DNA of 64,000 bases, taken from NCBI GenBank assembly GCA_965207275.1, contig CBDBMH010000001.1, positions 620,001 to 684,000 on the forward strand, read 5' to 3'. Of this stretch, positions 54,201-63,690 are shown in pieces. Origin of the DNA: Bin22 sp965207275. GTDB taxonomy: Bacteria; Chloroflexota; Dehalococcoidia; Lucifugimonadales; UBA3495. Positions within the stretch are counted from its first letter, which is position 1. Every line of letters begins with the position of its first letter. Both the position numbers and the translations under genes were made by a program. The notes beneath the pieces were generated by a model. The model was not told the DNA's origin, made no database searches, and saw only the letters and a list, made by a program, of their open reading frames with translations.

Positions 54201-55283
54201 CTCGGCTTGCTGTCCCCCATCTGTCGTCCCAACGAACAACTATGTGAAGCTCGTCTCCAGCCTCAAGGTAAACGTCGTTAAATGTATCGCTGCCGTCAAA
54301 ATATACGAAGCCATTGGAGCTCGTTGAGGGCGAGCTTGTCCACCAGTTTTGGTCGGCATAGTTACCGGCAGAGTTTACCCACACAATTCCGTTATCTACC
54401 GAGTGGTCGATGGAATCAAAGATATTGTCTGTAACGTCTGAAGTCCCATCTCCGGGACCATCAAACCCTATTAAGCTCGCCGACCTGTTGATGACAGTGA
54501 CTCCTTGGTCAGCCATCCACCGTACTGTAGCAGCCGTGTCGGAAAGTGAAATGGGATTGGCGATATATAGTGAGACACCGGGCGCAATGTCAACGATAGC
54601 TTCCGCAACGGCCGTTCCGTGAGGGCCATCGCTGTCGCAGGCGGCCAGGTTGGAGCTGTACTGACCAACGCTGGTATAGCACGCCGCTCCACCGTTGCCG
54701 GCAGCTCGCTCCCCATAAGACTGCGGATTCCCTCGAAGCCCAGGTCAATTATCCCCACCTTTACATCCTGTCCGGTAAAACCGGCAGTGTGCCAGGCCGT
54801 TGCCAGGTGCGCGGCAACCCCCTGGCTGGTGATGGGGCCGAATTCCGGCATGGGCGGAATGATTTCCCGCACCCTGATAACCCCCGGCTGCTCCGATAGA
54901 CTGCCCAGCAGGGACACCGGCACGTAGGCCTCGATGTAGTCCTCGCCCACGTTGCGGGGGTCGCCGCCGTTGTCCCACAGGAATTGGACCACGTCGGAAA
55001 CGTTGGCGGTCAGGTAGATGGTTACCGCCACCGACCCGCCCTGGCTGATGGCGGCCTGCCCGGCGCTTTCCTGCTGCGACGCCCGGCCCTGTTCATAAGA
55101 GTCGGCCAGGCCGCTGAGGTGGGAGCCGAGGTTGGGGTAGGTCAACTCACCCTTGGGCGGCGGAGCCGGCGGGTCATCATCGTCGCCGTGGGCCGGACCC
55201 ACCGGCGCAACCATGACCAGGACCATTACCATCGTCAGGGCGAGAGCCAGGGAACAGAGTCGGAATGGGAGGGTGCCGCGCAT
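51226..55283 (-). CDS. Secreted subtilisin-like (S8) protease with six C-terminal PPC-type repeats, one frameshift
   Basis: The signal peptide is MRGTLPFRLCSLALALTMVM with a VMVAPVGPAHG end. A pro-like region follows, then the S8 catalytic blocks: Asp in VKVGIIDLGFEG, His in CDSDGPHGTAVAEAI and Ser in WFPGTSQAAPHVAGLAALV. The Asp block is in one frame (start 55283) and the His and Ser blocks in another. The switch is near 54685-54692, between SELPATVE and ACYTSVGQYSS; one extra base would restore the gene. After the protease come six repeats of about 115 residues (GDGxVSGTWAAGC, YARYYSFTLEQQAQVTIELE, ADTYLYLR, SYTIEATTFDAG), each resembling a bacterial pre-peptidase C-terminal domain. The whole is about 1,350 residues. 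Repeat linkers are Gly/Pro-rich. It probably acts outside the cell. Confidence 0.85.
51640..53590 (-). repeat. Tandem coding repeat of about 345 bp (PPC-type modules)
   Basis: Five highly similar units and one diverged unit lie head to tail within the S8 protease gene. Neighbouring units share long identical stretches, pointing to recent expansion or homogenisation by recombination. Confidence 0.85.
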
Positions 55284-56336
55284 ACAAGTTCACCTTTGTC
55301 GTTTCGGGATAAGTCGTCATTCCGGCCCTGAGCCGGAATCCGGCGATTTTGGACCCTGGATACCGGCCTACGCCGGTATGACGTATTGGGGACGCTGCCC
55401 CGTCATTCCGGCCTTGAGCCGGAATCCAGAAGTTCCTGACCGTGGGTATCAACACCGTCGGAAACAATACCATAATAGGTGGTGTACTAGCTGTGACTTT
55501 GCGTCCGATTTCGGTCACACTTCGGTACCAGTTTTCCAGCGCCTGGGGTTGAAGGGGGGTGGGCCGCCCGATTCCCGTCCGTGCCATGGCGCCCGCCTGG
55601 CGGCGCGGGGAGCGTCAACCTGGCTAGGAAATAGCTTTGGGCAAGGAGGGCAAACATAAGGGGGCAGGCACGTCTTAACGGATTGTCACCCTGAGTTGGC
55701 CGCGGCGGACCGAAGGGTCCAGGGCCTGTTGATGCAAACTCGTTCCAGGCTCTCCTACACTGTCATTCTGAACGGAGTGAAGAATCTAAACTGCTGAAGG
55801 GCTGGAGTGTTTCATGGGGCCAGGATTTTAGACTCTTCGGTCCGCCGCCGCGGACCCTTGGTGGGAAGACTTGACCGCTGTTCCAAGTATCAGCCTCCAT
55901 TTAAAACGAAAGCGCGATTGCCCTTTATGGGCGGCCATCGGGCAGAGCAATCTCGCCTTAACGGACCGTCACTCTGAGCTTTTCGGCCCCGCTCAGGCTG
56001 AACTCCGCCGAAGAGTCCAGAATCCAACCCACAAGCGTGCTTTCGGACCCGAAACCGGGGTGAAGGGTAGGATTTTAGGCCCTTCGGCAGGCTCAGGGAG
56101 ACATGACCGCTGATCCAAGTATCAGCCTCCATTTAAGGCGCGATTGTCCTGTAGGGGCAAACCTTGGGATTGAACCTGCCCCCCATTCCCCTGTAAGCTA
56201 GGAATACTCTTGACAAGTCCCCTCTCCCCCGGGTGGGAGAGGGTCTGGGTGAGGGGGATGTGTTGTTAGCAGGCGGTCACCCCCTTCCCAACCTGCCCCC
56301 GTCAAGGGGGCAGGGACTTATTCAGAGGTTCCTTAA
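55284..56336. repeat. Gene-free kilobase rich in dispersed dyad repeats
   Basis: CGTCATTCCGGCCCTGAGCC with its mirror at 55315-55342 and again at 55401-55428, GATACCGGCCTACGCCGGTA at about 55361, TGTCATTCTGAACGGAGTGA at 55761, and a CCCCTCTCCCCCGGGTGGGA element at about 56218. Each can fold into a hairpin. Similar pieces occur at 41861, 58252 and 58321. These look like genome-wide intergenic repeats; no gene is seen. Confidence 0.7.
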
Positions 56337-57641
56337 TTGGAGAGCAAGGACTTGATCATTGACGACAGAGAAAAGGGCGTTTTTCGATACGACCGTGCCG
56401 CAATGACTTCGCCGGCCATCCTCGAATCGGAACGGGAACGAATATTCGACCAGTGCTGGCTGTATGTCGGGCATGAATCCGAGGTGGAGCAGCCCGGGGA
56501 TTACCGCCGCCGCACCGTCGCCGGCCAGCCCCTGTTCATGGTCCGGGGCCGGGACGGGCAGGTGCGGGTATTCCTCAATTCCTGTCCCCACCGGGGCGCC
56601 CTGATCTGCCGCCGGGACGCCGGCAATACCCAGGTATTTCAGTGCTTCTACCACGCCTGGACCTTCTTCTACACCGGCGAGCTTATCGGCGTGCCCGGCG
56701 AAGACGCCTACGGGCCCAACTTTGACAAGAGCGAACTGGGCTTGAAGTCGCCGCCCCGGGTCGATTCCTACCGGGGTCTCTATTTCGTAAGCTTCAATCC
56801 CCTGGCCGAGGACCTGGTCACCTACCTGGCCGGGGCCAAAGATTATCTCGACCTGGCTCTGGACCAGTCGGAAGGCGGGATGAAGGTAGCCCGGGGCTCC
56901 AACCAGTACACCGTCAAGGCCAACTGGAAGCTCATGGTCGAGAACAGCATCGACGGCTACCACATTGTGCCGACCCACCGCACCTACCTGGAGTACATCA
57001 CCGGTTTCGGCACCGACGACAGCGGCCAGACCATGCTGGGCAGCATCCCCGGCCGGGGGAGAACCCTGGGCAACGGTCACTGCGTGGTGGAAGCCGCTGC
57101 GGTCAATGGCCGCGCCGTCGCGCACTGGCATCCCTCCTATGGCGAGGCGGCCAGGGGGGAAATAGCCGAAGCCCGACGGCAATTGGTGGAGAAACATGGC
57201 GAGAGGCGCGCCTGGCAGATCGCGGACACCTATCGCAACCTGCTCATCTATCCCAACCTGATCATCAATGACGTAATGGTGACCACCATCAGGTATATGG
57301 AACCGGTGGCGCCGGGCCAGGTGGAAGTCACCGCCTGGCACCTCGTCCCCAGGGAGGAATCCGAGGCAATGCGTTCCATAAGATCGGATTCCTTTTTGAC
57401 CTTCCTGGGGCCGGGAGGGTTCGCCACACCTGATGACGTGGAGGCGCTGGAATCCTGCCAGGCCGGCTTTGCCGCCACGGGAGTCCAATGGTCCGACGTA
57501 TCCCGGGGGATGCTGAGACCCGCTCCCCAGGGCACCGATGAGCTCCAGATGCGGGGGTTCTGGCGCCAATGGCACGGCCATCTCACGGGCCTGGATAAAG
57601 TCGAGACTGGGGACCTAGCGCTTCAGAAAGAGGTTAGTTGA
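56337..57641 (+). CDS. Rieske non-heme iron oxygenase, alpha (catalytic) subunit
   Basis: The 434-residue protein has the Rieske cluster ligands Cys83, His85, Cys103 and His106 (SCPHRGALIC and FQCFYHAWTF). The mononuclear iron region is VENSIDGYHIVPTHRTYL, with bridging Asp206 and ligands His209 and His214. This is the plan of aromatic ring-hydroxylating dioxygenase alpha subunits. The TTG at 56337 is the longest start; the first internal ATG would remove needed N-terminal residues. The beta-subunit gene follows after 3 bp, so the pair forms the hydroxylase component. No ferredoxin or reductase gene is in the window, so electrons must come from elsewhere. The substrate is unknown. Confidence 0.93.
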   Translation: MESKDLIIDDREKGVFRYDRAAMTSPAILESERERIFDQCWLYVGHESEVEQPGDYRRRTVAGQPLFMVRGRDGQVRVFLNSCPHRGALICRRDAGNTQVFQCFYHAWTFFYTGELIGVPGEDAYGPNFDKSELGLKSPPRVDSYRGLYFVSFNPLAEDLVTYLAGAKDYLDLALDQSEGGMKVARGSNQYTVKANWKLMVENSIDGYHIVPTHRTYLEYITGFGTDDSGQTMLGSIPGRGRTLGNGHCVVEAAAVNGRAVAHWHPSYGEAARGEIAEARRQLVEKHGERRAWQIADTYRNLLIYPNLIINDVMVTTIRYMEPVAPGQVEVTAWHLVPREESEAMRSIRSDSFLTFLGPGGFATPDDVEALESCQAGFAATGVQWSDVSRGMLRPAPQGTDELQMRGFWRQWHGHLTGLDKVETGDLALQKEVS

Positions 57642-57644
57642 CCC

Positions 57645-58139
57645 ATGGGAACAATCCAACCCCGCTCTCTCCGGGAAGAGGTGGAGGACTTCCTCTACGA
57701 AGAGGCGGCATTGCTGGACGAGTGGCTGCTGGACCAGTGGGCAGCCCTCTTTACTGAAGACGCCAGATACGTGGTTCCCACCACCGACCTGCCGGAAGGC
57801 GACCCCGCCAAGGACCTGGTCTTCATCGATGACGATATTGTCCGGCTTCGAGCCAGGGTGCAGCGCCTGAACAGCCGCCACGCTCACCGGGAGTACCCCT
57901 CTTCCCGCACGCGGCGTATTATCAGCAACGTCCGAGTCAAGGAGGCCGAAGACGGCGAACTGGCGGTTAAGGCCAATGCCCTGGTTTACCGGTTTCGCAG
58001 CGGCGAGAGCGCTCCTTACGTGGGCCGGTACGAGTACACGCTCAGGCGGGTTGACGGGGAACTCCGGATCAAGTACCGGCGGGCGGTGCTGGACCAGGAG
58101 ACTCTGACCCACCACGGGGCGGTGAGCATCATTTTTTGA
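57645..58139 (+). CDS. Ring-hydroxylating dioxygenase, beta (small) subunit
   Basis: A 164-residue protein of the SnoaL-like cone fold typical of beta subunits: EVEDFLYEEAALLDEWLLDQ, WAALFTEDARYVVPTTD, RHAHREYPSSRTRRIISNVR and YVGRYEYTLRRVDGELRIKY. The C-terminus (LTHHGAVSIIF) matches the family end that packs on the alpha subunit. It lies three bases after the alpha gene and is surely cotranscribed. It is structural and may help shape the substrate pocket. Confidence 0.92.
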   Translation: MGTIQPRSLREEVEDFLYEEAALLDEWLLDQWAALFTEDARYVVPTTDLPEGDPAKDLVFIDDDIVRLRARVQRLNSRHAHREYPSSRTRRIISNVRVKEAEDGELAVKANALVYRFRSGESAPYVGRYEYTLRRVDGELRIKYRRAVLDQETLTHHGAVSIIF

Positions 58140-58251
58140 GAGTCCAGGTAAAGAATGCAGGAAGTATCAGTTGGACAAGACAGCATCAGGGCAAGGTAGC
58201 GTTCCAATTTAGGTGGTCTGAGTGTTTGGGAACTATGTTCCAATCCCAAAC

Positions 58252-58350
58252 CCGTCACTCCGGCGAAAGCCGGAGTCCAGAAGAGCCATGGAGAAAACAA
58301 CATTCGACAGAGCAAGCATTCCTGGATTCCGGCCTCCGCCGGAAAGACGA
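58252..58350. repeat. Dyad repeats between the oxygenase and ACP genes
   Basis: CGTCACTCCGGCGAAAGCCG at 58252 and CTGGATTCCGGCCTCCGCCG at 58322 each form a hairpin and belong to the family seen at 55315 and 55401. They may end the oxygenase transcript or act as genome repeats. Confidence 0.6.
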
Positions 58351-58474
58351 TTTACCAAACCACCCGGACCGGAACCCTGCCCTGAAGACGGCCTATATTG
58401 ACCTGCCAACCTTGCCTTGTTACCCTAACTAGGGCGCATATGCCCACAAAATGAACCAACTGGAGGAATTTTTA

Positions 58475-58711
58475 ATGGCAACTACCGAGGAACGACTCAG
58501 GAAGCTGGTGGACGACAACCTGGAAATTGAAGGTCGGTCGGCCGGCGACCCCCTGCACACGGACTTCAGCCTGAGGGATTCAGGCATATCCTCCGTCGAC
58601 TTCATGGCCTTTACCAAGGTAGTCGCCGACGAATTCGGAGTTTCCTTCACTCCGGAAGACTGCGCCAAGTACAGCACGGTTGGAGAGCTGATTGCGCGGC
58701 TGGAAAGCTAG
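58475..58711 (+). CDS. Stand-alone acyl carrier protein
   Basis: A 78-residue acidic four-helix protein. The phosphopantetheine site is DSGISSVDFMAF, with Ser40 aligned to the attachment Ser of DSL-type carriers. The second helix follows (TKVVADEFGVSFTPED) and the end is STVGELIARLES. SD GGAGG lies about eight bases before the ATG at 58475. It carries acyl or aminoacyl groups as thioesters. It is not next to fatty-acid genes but inside an oxidative cluster of Rieske and LLM oxygenases, which suggests that a substrate is tethered while being oxidised. That role is inference. Confidence 0.9.
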   Translation: MATTEERLRKLVDDNLEIEGRSAGDPLHTDFSLRDSGISSVDFMAFTKVVADEFGVSFTPEDCAKYSTVGELIARLES

Positions 58712-59350
58712 CCGAGCCCGCATTCCAGGACTGGCAAAGCGCCTGAAGGGGCTGCCAAAGAGGTAAGGCATTGAGGGCCGCTGGACGCAAGAAATCGGGT
58801 GCCAGCGCGCCAGTTTGCCTTCCTCGGTGCAGCCCTTTCCTGGTTTCACGGGAAACCAGGGTACCCCACGCGGAACCGAGCGCATGGGCGTTATAGCGGT
58901 CTCCACCGGGTCCCCCACGGCATTTTCCTCGGCGGCCCGTCCCCTCTTTCGAACGTACGGTGTCCAAGGGATTGAGTAACCCTAGGCGGCGCCGCCGCCG
59001 GGCGCTGCCGATGTATTCATAGCCCTCGATATAGGGGACCCGCCCTCTCCTCAATTATCTCAACCACCTGCCGGCATAACCGGAACAACGGCCTTCCGGC
59101 CGCCCTCCTCACCTCGTAACCGCCTTTACCGGGCCCCATTCTCCCCATGGTCGATAACAAACCTCGGCTACACCGGCCACTATCCGACAACTCAAGAGCA
59201 ATCTATTTGCTGATTCCTCCAACACGCCCGTTATAAGTTCGCGATGCGCCCCGATATCCTCGAATAACAACGAAAACGGCTTGCGGCCTTCGCCGCCCCA
59301 CCTTAAGATGTACTGAATCACCTTCCGATACGAAAACCGAGGAGGCAGCC
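58712..59350. other. Gene-free stretch before the LLM genes
   Basis: No coding region or clear promoter was found. SD GGAGG at about 59340 belongs to the next gene. Confidence 0.45.
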
Positions 59351-60550
59351 ATGGCCGAACAATTGCAGCGCCCCACCGACAAGGCGGAGATTTACTGGTT
59401 CTCCGAGCAGCCCTATGGCCACGTTACCAGCCAGGACCTGGAGCAGTACGATTCCGGGCGTCTGGGCTTTCCCAACACCCACTTCGATCCGGAAAAGGCC
59501 CATGTCCTGTACAACCAGTACCACGAGCAGTACGCTCTGGCCGACGAGGTGGGTTTCGACGGCATAATGAGCAACGAACACCACGCTTCCTACTGGTGCA
59601 TGAAACCCTCGGTAAACCTGGATGCCGCGGTGATCAGCAAGCTCACCAAGAACGTCAAAATTGCCATCCTGGGCAACGTCATCGCCGTCAATGATCCCAT
59701 CCGCATGGCGGAAGAAATTGCCATGCTGGACTGCTATTCGGGCGGCCGGATAATCTCCGGCTTCGTTCGCGGCACTGCGGTGGAGACCCTGCAGGCGGGC
59801 ATCGCCCCACCGGAAAACCGGTCTCGGTTTGAAGAAGCCCACGACCTTATCATCAAGTGCTGGACCACCCCGGGGCCCTTCCGCTACGAGGGTCAGCACT
59901 ACAACTACCGGGTGGTGAATCCCTGGGTGCTGCCCGTGCAGAAGCCCCACCCGGACATCTGGTTCCCGGGGACCGGCAGTCCCGAAAGCGTGGTCTGGGC
60001 GGCGAAGCACCGGCATCCCTACATGAACCTGGGGGCACTGGTGGACACCACCGAATGGCTCCGCCAGGTCTATATTGACACCGCCAAAGACGAGGGGTAT
60101 CAGGCCGGGCCGGAACATTTCGGGTACCTGCTGCGGTGCCTGGTGGCGGATACCGACGAAAAGGCCATTGAGATTGGCCGGGAATTCATGTGGACTATCG
60201 AGCACCGGCAGCGGGGCCCCATGGAACACAACGATCCGCCGGGCTATCAGTCCCGGGCGGCGGTAGAGGTCAAGGCCCAGCGTCCCACGGGCAACGTTGC
60301 CGGCGCCGGAGGCCTGGGGGTTGGCCTCAGCTACGAGCAGCTTCAGGGCGTGAACAACATCATCGTTGGAAGCCCGGAGACGGTGACTCGCAAGCTTACG
60401 GAAGTGATCGAGCGGCTGAGCCCGGGTTACGTCCACATCTACGGCAACGAAGGGCACATGGACCACAACGACGTGATGCGGTCCATCGAATTGCTGGGCA
60501 AGGAAGTAATCCCCGCCCTGCACGAGGTCAAGCTGCAACCTTACGAGTAG
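59351..60550 (+). CDS. LLM-class (luciferase-like) flavin-dependent oxidoreductase, member 1
   Basis: A 399-residue TIM-barrel flavoenzyme. Luciferase-like markers are LADEVGFDGIMSNEHHAS early, ILGNVIAVNDPIRMAEEIAM then LDCYSGGRIISGFVRG (the strand-loop that binds the flavin phosphate), and NNIIVGSPETVTRKLTEVIE near the end. It probably uses FMNH2 or F420 and oxygen for monooxygenation. The length and the long insert around residues 190-330 place it in a different subfamily from the next two. SD GGAGG precedes the ATG. It begins a same-strand run with two more LLM genes and an SDR. Confidence 0.92.
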   Translation: MAEQLQRPTDKAEIYWFSEQPYGHVTSQDLEQYDSGRLGFPNTHFDPEKAHVLYNQYHEQYALADEVGFDGIMSNEHHASYWCMKPSVNLDAAVISKLTKNVKIAILGNVIAVNDPIRMAEEIAMLDCYSGGRIISGFVRGTAVETLQAGIAPPENRSRFEEAHDLIIKCWTTPGPFRYEGQHYNYRVVNPWVLPVQKPHPDIWFPGTGSPESVVWAAKHRHPYMNLGALVDTTEWLRQVYIDTAKDEGYQAGPEHFGYLLRCLVADTDEKAIEIGREFMWTIEHRQRGPMEHNDPPGYQSRAAVEVKAQRPTGNVAGAGGLGVGLSYEQLQGVNNIIVGSPETVTRKLTEVIERLSPGYVHIYGNEGHMDHNDVMRSIELLGKEVIPALHEVKLQPYE

Positions 60551-60718
60551 AAGCTCCGCGCATTTACAAGTCCCTTCCTTCTCGCTGAGGCAAGGTCAGG
60601 CTAAGGGTGGAGAAAGTGAGATTTCCACAGCCTTTCCTTCTTCAGCCAGAAGAAGGGGCTTTGATGCCGTTTCGGAAGCATCTCCTGCTGAAGCGCCAGC
60701 GGCTGAAGTGAGAGTTCC

Positions 60719-61732
60719 ATGGAAGTTGGATACCAGGTAGGCCAGGTGGTGTTGCGGGACACCATCACCCTGCAACAGCAGTGGCAAGAGCACCTGGAAC
60801 AATTCCGCGCCGCCCGGGACGCCGGGTTTGATATTTACTGCTGGGCGCATCACTACCTCATTGACCCTTTCCAGCACTTTCAGCCTTTCCCCGTACTTTC
60901 CAGGCTGGCCGCCGAACCCGGAAATATGAAGCTGGCAACCTCCGTGCTGTTGCTGCCCCTGCTCAACCCGGTGGACGTGGCGGAGCAGGTGGCTACCCTG
61001 GACCACATATCCGAGGGGCGCTTTATCCTGGGTCTCGGGCTGGGCTATCGTCCTGAGGAAAGCGAGGCCTTCAACACCCGCATGGCTCACCGCGCTGCCC
61101 GTAGTACCGAAGCGCTGGAACTGATGATCAGACTGTGGACGGAGGATGAGGTCACCCACCACGGACGCTTCTTCCACGTTACCGGCGCCCGCCCAACCGC
61201 CAGGCCCTACCAGCAGCCGCATCCTCCCGTCTGGCTGGCGTCCATGAGCGATCCGGCAGTCCGGCGTGTGGGTCGGGAAGGGCATACCCTGTTCATCGGA
61301 CCGGCCCAGCCTTTCGAGACCATCCGGCGGCAGATAGACTTGTACTATCAGAACCTGGAAGACCATGGGCATCAACGGCCCGAGGATATGGTGATAGTGC
61401 GGGAGTTTTTCTGCGGGGAGAGCAGGGAGGAGGCGCTGGAAGCTGCCCGCCGGGGCTTCGAGACCAAGTACCGGGTATACGAGCAGCACGGGCTGCAGGG
61501 CGCCGATGAAGAACTGAACCGGAAGATATCGGGAGACCTGGAAGGACTGATGGATGACACTTTCATAGTGGGCAGCCCTGACGAATGCGTGGAACAGATA
61601 GCCCGCTACCGGGAACTCGGGTTTACCAATATTTCCCTGCGCCTGTTCTACCCGGAAATGGCCCGAAGAGAGGTACTGGACCATATTGAACTGGTGGGCA
61701 GAGAGGTGCTTCCCGCCGTCCATGAACTGTGA
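60719..61732 (+). CDS. LLM-class flavin-dependent oxidoreductase, member 2
   Basis: A 337-residue TIM-barrel enzyme: FRAARDAGFDIYCWAHHYLI, LATSVLLLPLLNPVDVAEQV, ATLDHISEGRFILGLGLGYR (flavin-binding strand) and FIVGSPDECVEQIARYRELG at the end. WTEDEVTHHGRFFHV and QQPHPPVWLASMSDPAVRRV follow the family order. It is complete. It is 168 bp after member 1 and 50 bp before member 3. The sequence differs enough from both neighbours that they are not recent tandem copies, so separate substrates or steps are likely. Confidence 0.92.
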   Translation: MEVGYQVGQVVLRDTITLQQQWQEHLEQFRAARDAGFDIYCWAHHYLIDPFQHFQPFPVLSRLAAEPGNMKLATSVLLLPLLNPVDVAEQVATLDHISEGRFILGLGLGYRPEESEAFNTRMAHRAARSTEALELMIRLWTEDEVTHHGRFFHVTGARPTARPYQQPHPPVWLASMSDPAVRRVGREGHTLFIGPAQPFETIRRQIDLYYQNLEDHGHQRPEDMVIVREFFCGESREEALEAARRGFETKYRVYEQHGLQGADEELNRKISGDLEGLMDDTFIVGSPDECVEQIARYRELGFTNISLRLFYPEMARREVLDHIELVGREVLPAVHEL

Positions 61733-61782
61733 TAGCGTCGGGACTGGTTTTGATTCAAGCCGGACGCGAGAAAGGAGACCCC

Positions 61783-62867
61783 ATGAAGCTTGGCCTGTTT
61801 ATGATGCCGTCCCATCCACCGGAGCGGAACATCTACGACTCCCACCAGTGGGACCTGAACTACCTGGAACTGGCTGACCGGTTGGGCTATGACGAAGCCT
61901 GGATCGGCGAACATTTCACCGCTCCCTGGGAACCCATACCCGCTCCCGACCTCATGATTGCCCAGGCTCTGCAGCGGACCAGCAACATCAAGCTGGGCTC
62001 CGGCGTCCATCTCCTCCCCTACCATCACCCGGCCGAGCTTGCCCACCGGGTCGCCTACCTGGACCATATCGCCCAGGGCCGGTTCATGTTCGGCATCGGT
62101 TCCAGCGGTCTTCCCAGCGACTGGGCCCTCTTCGACGTTGACGGCAACAATGGCCAGCACCGGGAAATGACCCGCGAATCGCTGGACATCATTCTGAAGA
62201 TCTGGCAGGCCCGGGAACCCATGGAGTATAAGGGGCAGTTCTGGAACGTAAACGTCCCCGACACCATGTACAACGTCCTGCACCCCTTCCTATACCCCTA
62301 CCAGCAACCCCATCCGCCCATTGCGGTTGCGTCGGCCAGCTACCGTTCCCCCACCCTGGTTATTGCCGGGGAACGGGGCTTCATCCCCATGAGCCTGGCC
62401 TTCAATACCGACTACTGTCTCAGCCACTGGGAGGCCATCGAAGAGGGCGCCCGGAAAGCGGGCCGCGCTCCCTCCCGCCAGGAATGGCGCCTGGTTCGAG
62501 ACGTTTACGTGGCCGACACCGACGAGGAAGCCCGGGCCGCCGCAGTCGACGGCATGACCGCCCGGGTCTGGCGGGATTACCTGCTCAACATTTTCCGGGA
62601 GTTCAACCTGATCCATGTCTTCAAGGACGATCCGGAGGTCCCTGACGAAGCGGTCACCCCGAATACATGGCCGACCACATGTGGTTGGTAGGCTCCGCGG
62701 AGACGGTGGCCGCCAAGATCCGCAAGCTGTACGAGGACGTAGGCGGTTTCGGCGGACTGCTGGTCCTGGTTTACGACCACTGGCAGAACCAGGAAGGCTG
62801 GGAAAAATCCACCCGCCTCCTGGCGGAAGAGGTAATGCCAAGAGTTGCGGACCTGGTACCGCAATAG
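61783..62867 (+). pseudogene. LLM-class flavin-dependent oxidoreductase, member 3, with one frameshift
   Basis: From ATG 61783 (SD AAAGGAG) the protein reads MKLGLFMMPSHPPERNIYDS, ADRLGYDEAWIGEHFTAPWE, VAYLDHIAQGRFMFGIGSSG and REMTRESLDIILKIWQAREP, a normal LLM enzyme. At about 62650-62660 it leaves frame (DEAVTP, then NTWPTT). The family sequence resumes one frame over (EYMADHMWLVGSAETVAAKI to RVADLVPQ, ending 62867). One more C in the CCCC run would give a normal enzyme of about 361 residues. Recent mutation and assembly error are both possible; the rest shows no decay. Confidence 0.85.
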
Positions 62868-62928
62868 GTCCCAACTTTCCCAGTACGGTGGAAGGCGGGA
62901 AAAGGCCCAGTTTGTACAGGGAGGGACC

Positions 62929-63690
62929 ATGGGTCAGATGGACGGTATGGTGGCCATTGTCACCGGCGCCAGCCGGGGTCTGGGGCGAGCCATAGCCAGA
63001 GAATTTGCTCGCGAAGGGGCCAGCGTGGTCATCAGCGCCCGCAGCCAGTCTCCCACCGGCCTGGCCGGAACCATCGAGGAGACCGCCACGGAGATTCGTA
63101 ACGCCGGCGGCGAGGTTACCTCAACCGATTGCGACGTTACGGACGAAGCCCAGGTCAACGATATGGTCCGCCTGGCGGTGAAGCAGTACGGCAGGATTGA
63201 CGTGCTTTTCAACAACGCGGGGACCATGGTGCTGGGAGAGTCAATCCTGGAGATTGATCCGGCGCGTTGGGACCAGTTGATTCGGGTAAACGTGGGAGGC
63301 CCCTACCTCTGCAGCCGGGCGGTCCTGCCGGTGATGATGGAGCAGCGACGAGGCAGCATCATAAACATCGGGTCAAGAATGGCCACCGACCCGGCCCAGG
63401 GCGGCGGGGTGCTGTACAGCGCCAGCAAGGCTGCCGTCCATATGTTCAGCCTTTGCCTGGCCGACGAGGTACGGGCATACAACATAGCGGTCAACATCCT
63501 CAGTCCTGGCTCCCTTCGCAGCGAGGGCTCGGCGGCAATTCCCTGGACGCAACGGGACTGGCACGAGAGAGTAGACCCCGGCGAAGTCGGCCCCTGCGCC
63601 GTTTACCTGGCCCTGCAGGACGCCAGCACATTTACCGGCCAACTGGCGGCAAGGGTGGACTTCGGGGTTACGTGGGGGCCAGGGGCTTAG
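62929..63690 (+). CDS. Short-chain dehydrogenase/reductase (classical SDR)
   Basis: A 253-residue NAD(P)-dependent enzyme. The cofactor motif is VTGASRGLGRAIAREFAREG; Asp69 in DCDVTD and NNAG at 95-98 are present; the catalytic set is Asn121, Ser149 (INIGSR), Tyr163 and Lys167 (YSASK). Arg38 after the second strand suggests NADPH preference. SD GGGAGGG lies four bases before the ATG at 62929. It follows the third LLM gene by 61 bp and could oxidise or reduce the alcohol or ketone made by the oxygenases. Confidence 0.93.
   Translation: MGQMDGMVAIVTGASRGLGRAIAREFAREGASVVISARSQSPTGLAGTIEETATEIRNAGGEVTSTDCDVTDEAQVNDMVRLAVKQYGRIDVLFNNAGTMVLGESILEIDPARWDQLIRVNVGGPYLCSRAVLPVMMEQRRGSIINIGSRMATDPAQGGGVLYSASKAAVHMFSLCLADEVRAYNIAVNILSPGSLRSEGSAAIPWTQRDWHERVDPGEVGPCAVYLALQDASTFTGQLAARVDFGVTWGPGA

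Noticed and set aside
54680..54700. Programmed frameshifting in the S8 protease
   Set aside because: No slippery heptamer or downstream pseudoknot is evident, so mutation or assembly error is simpler.
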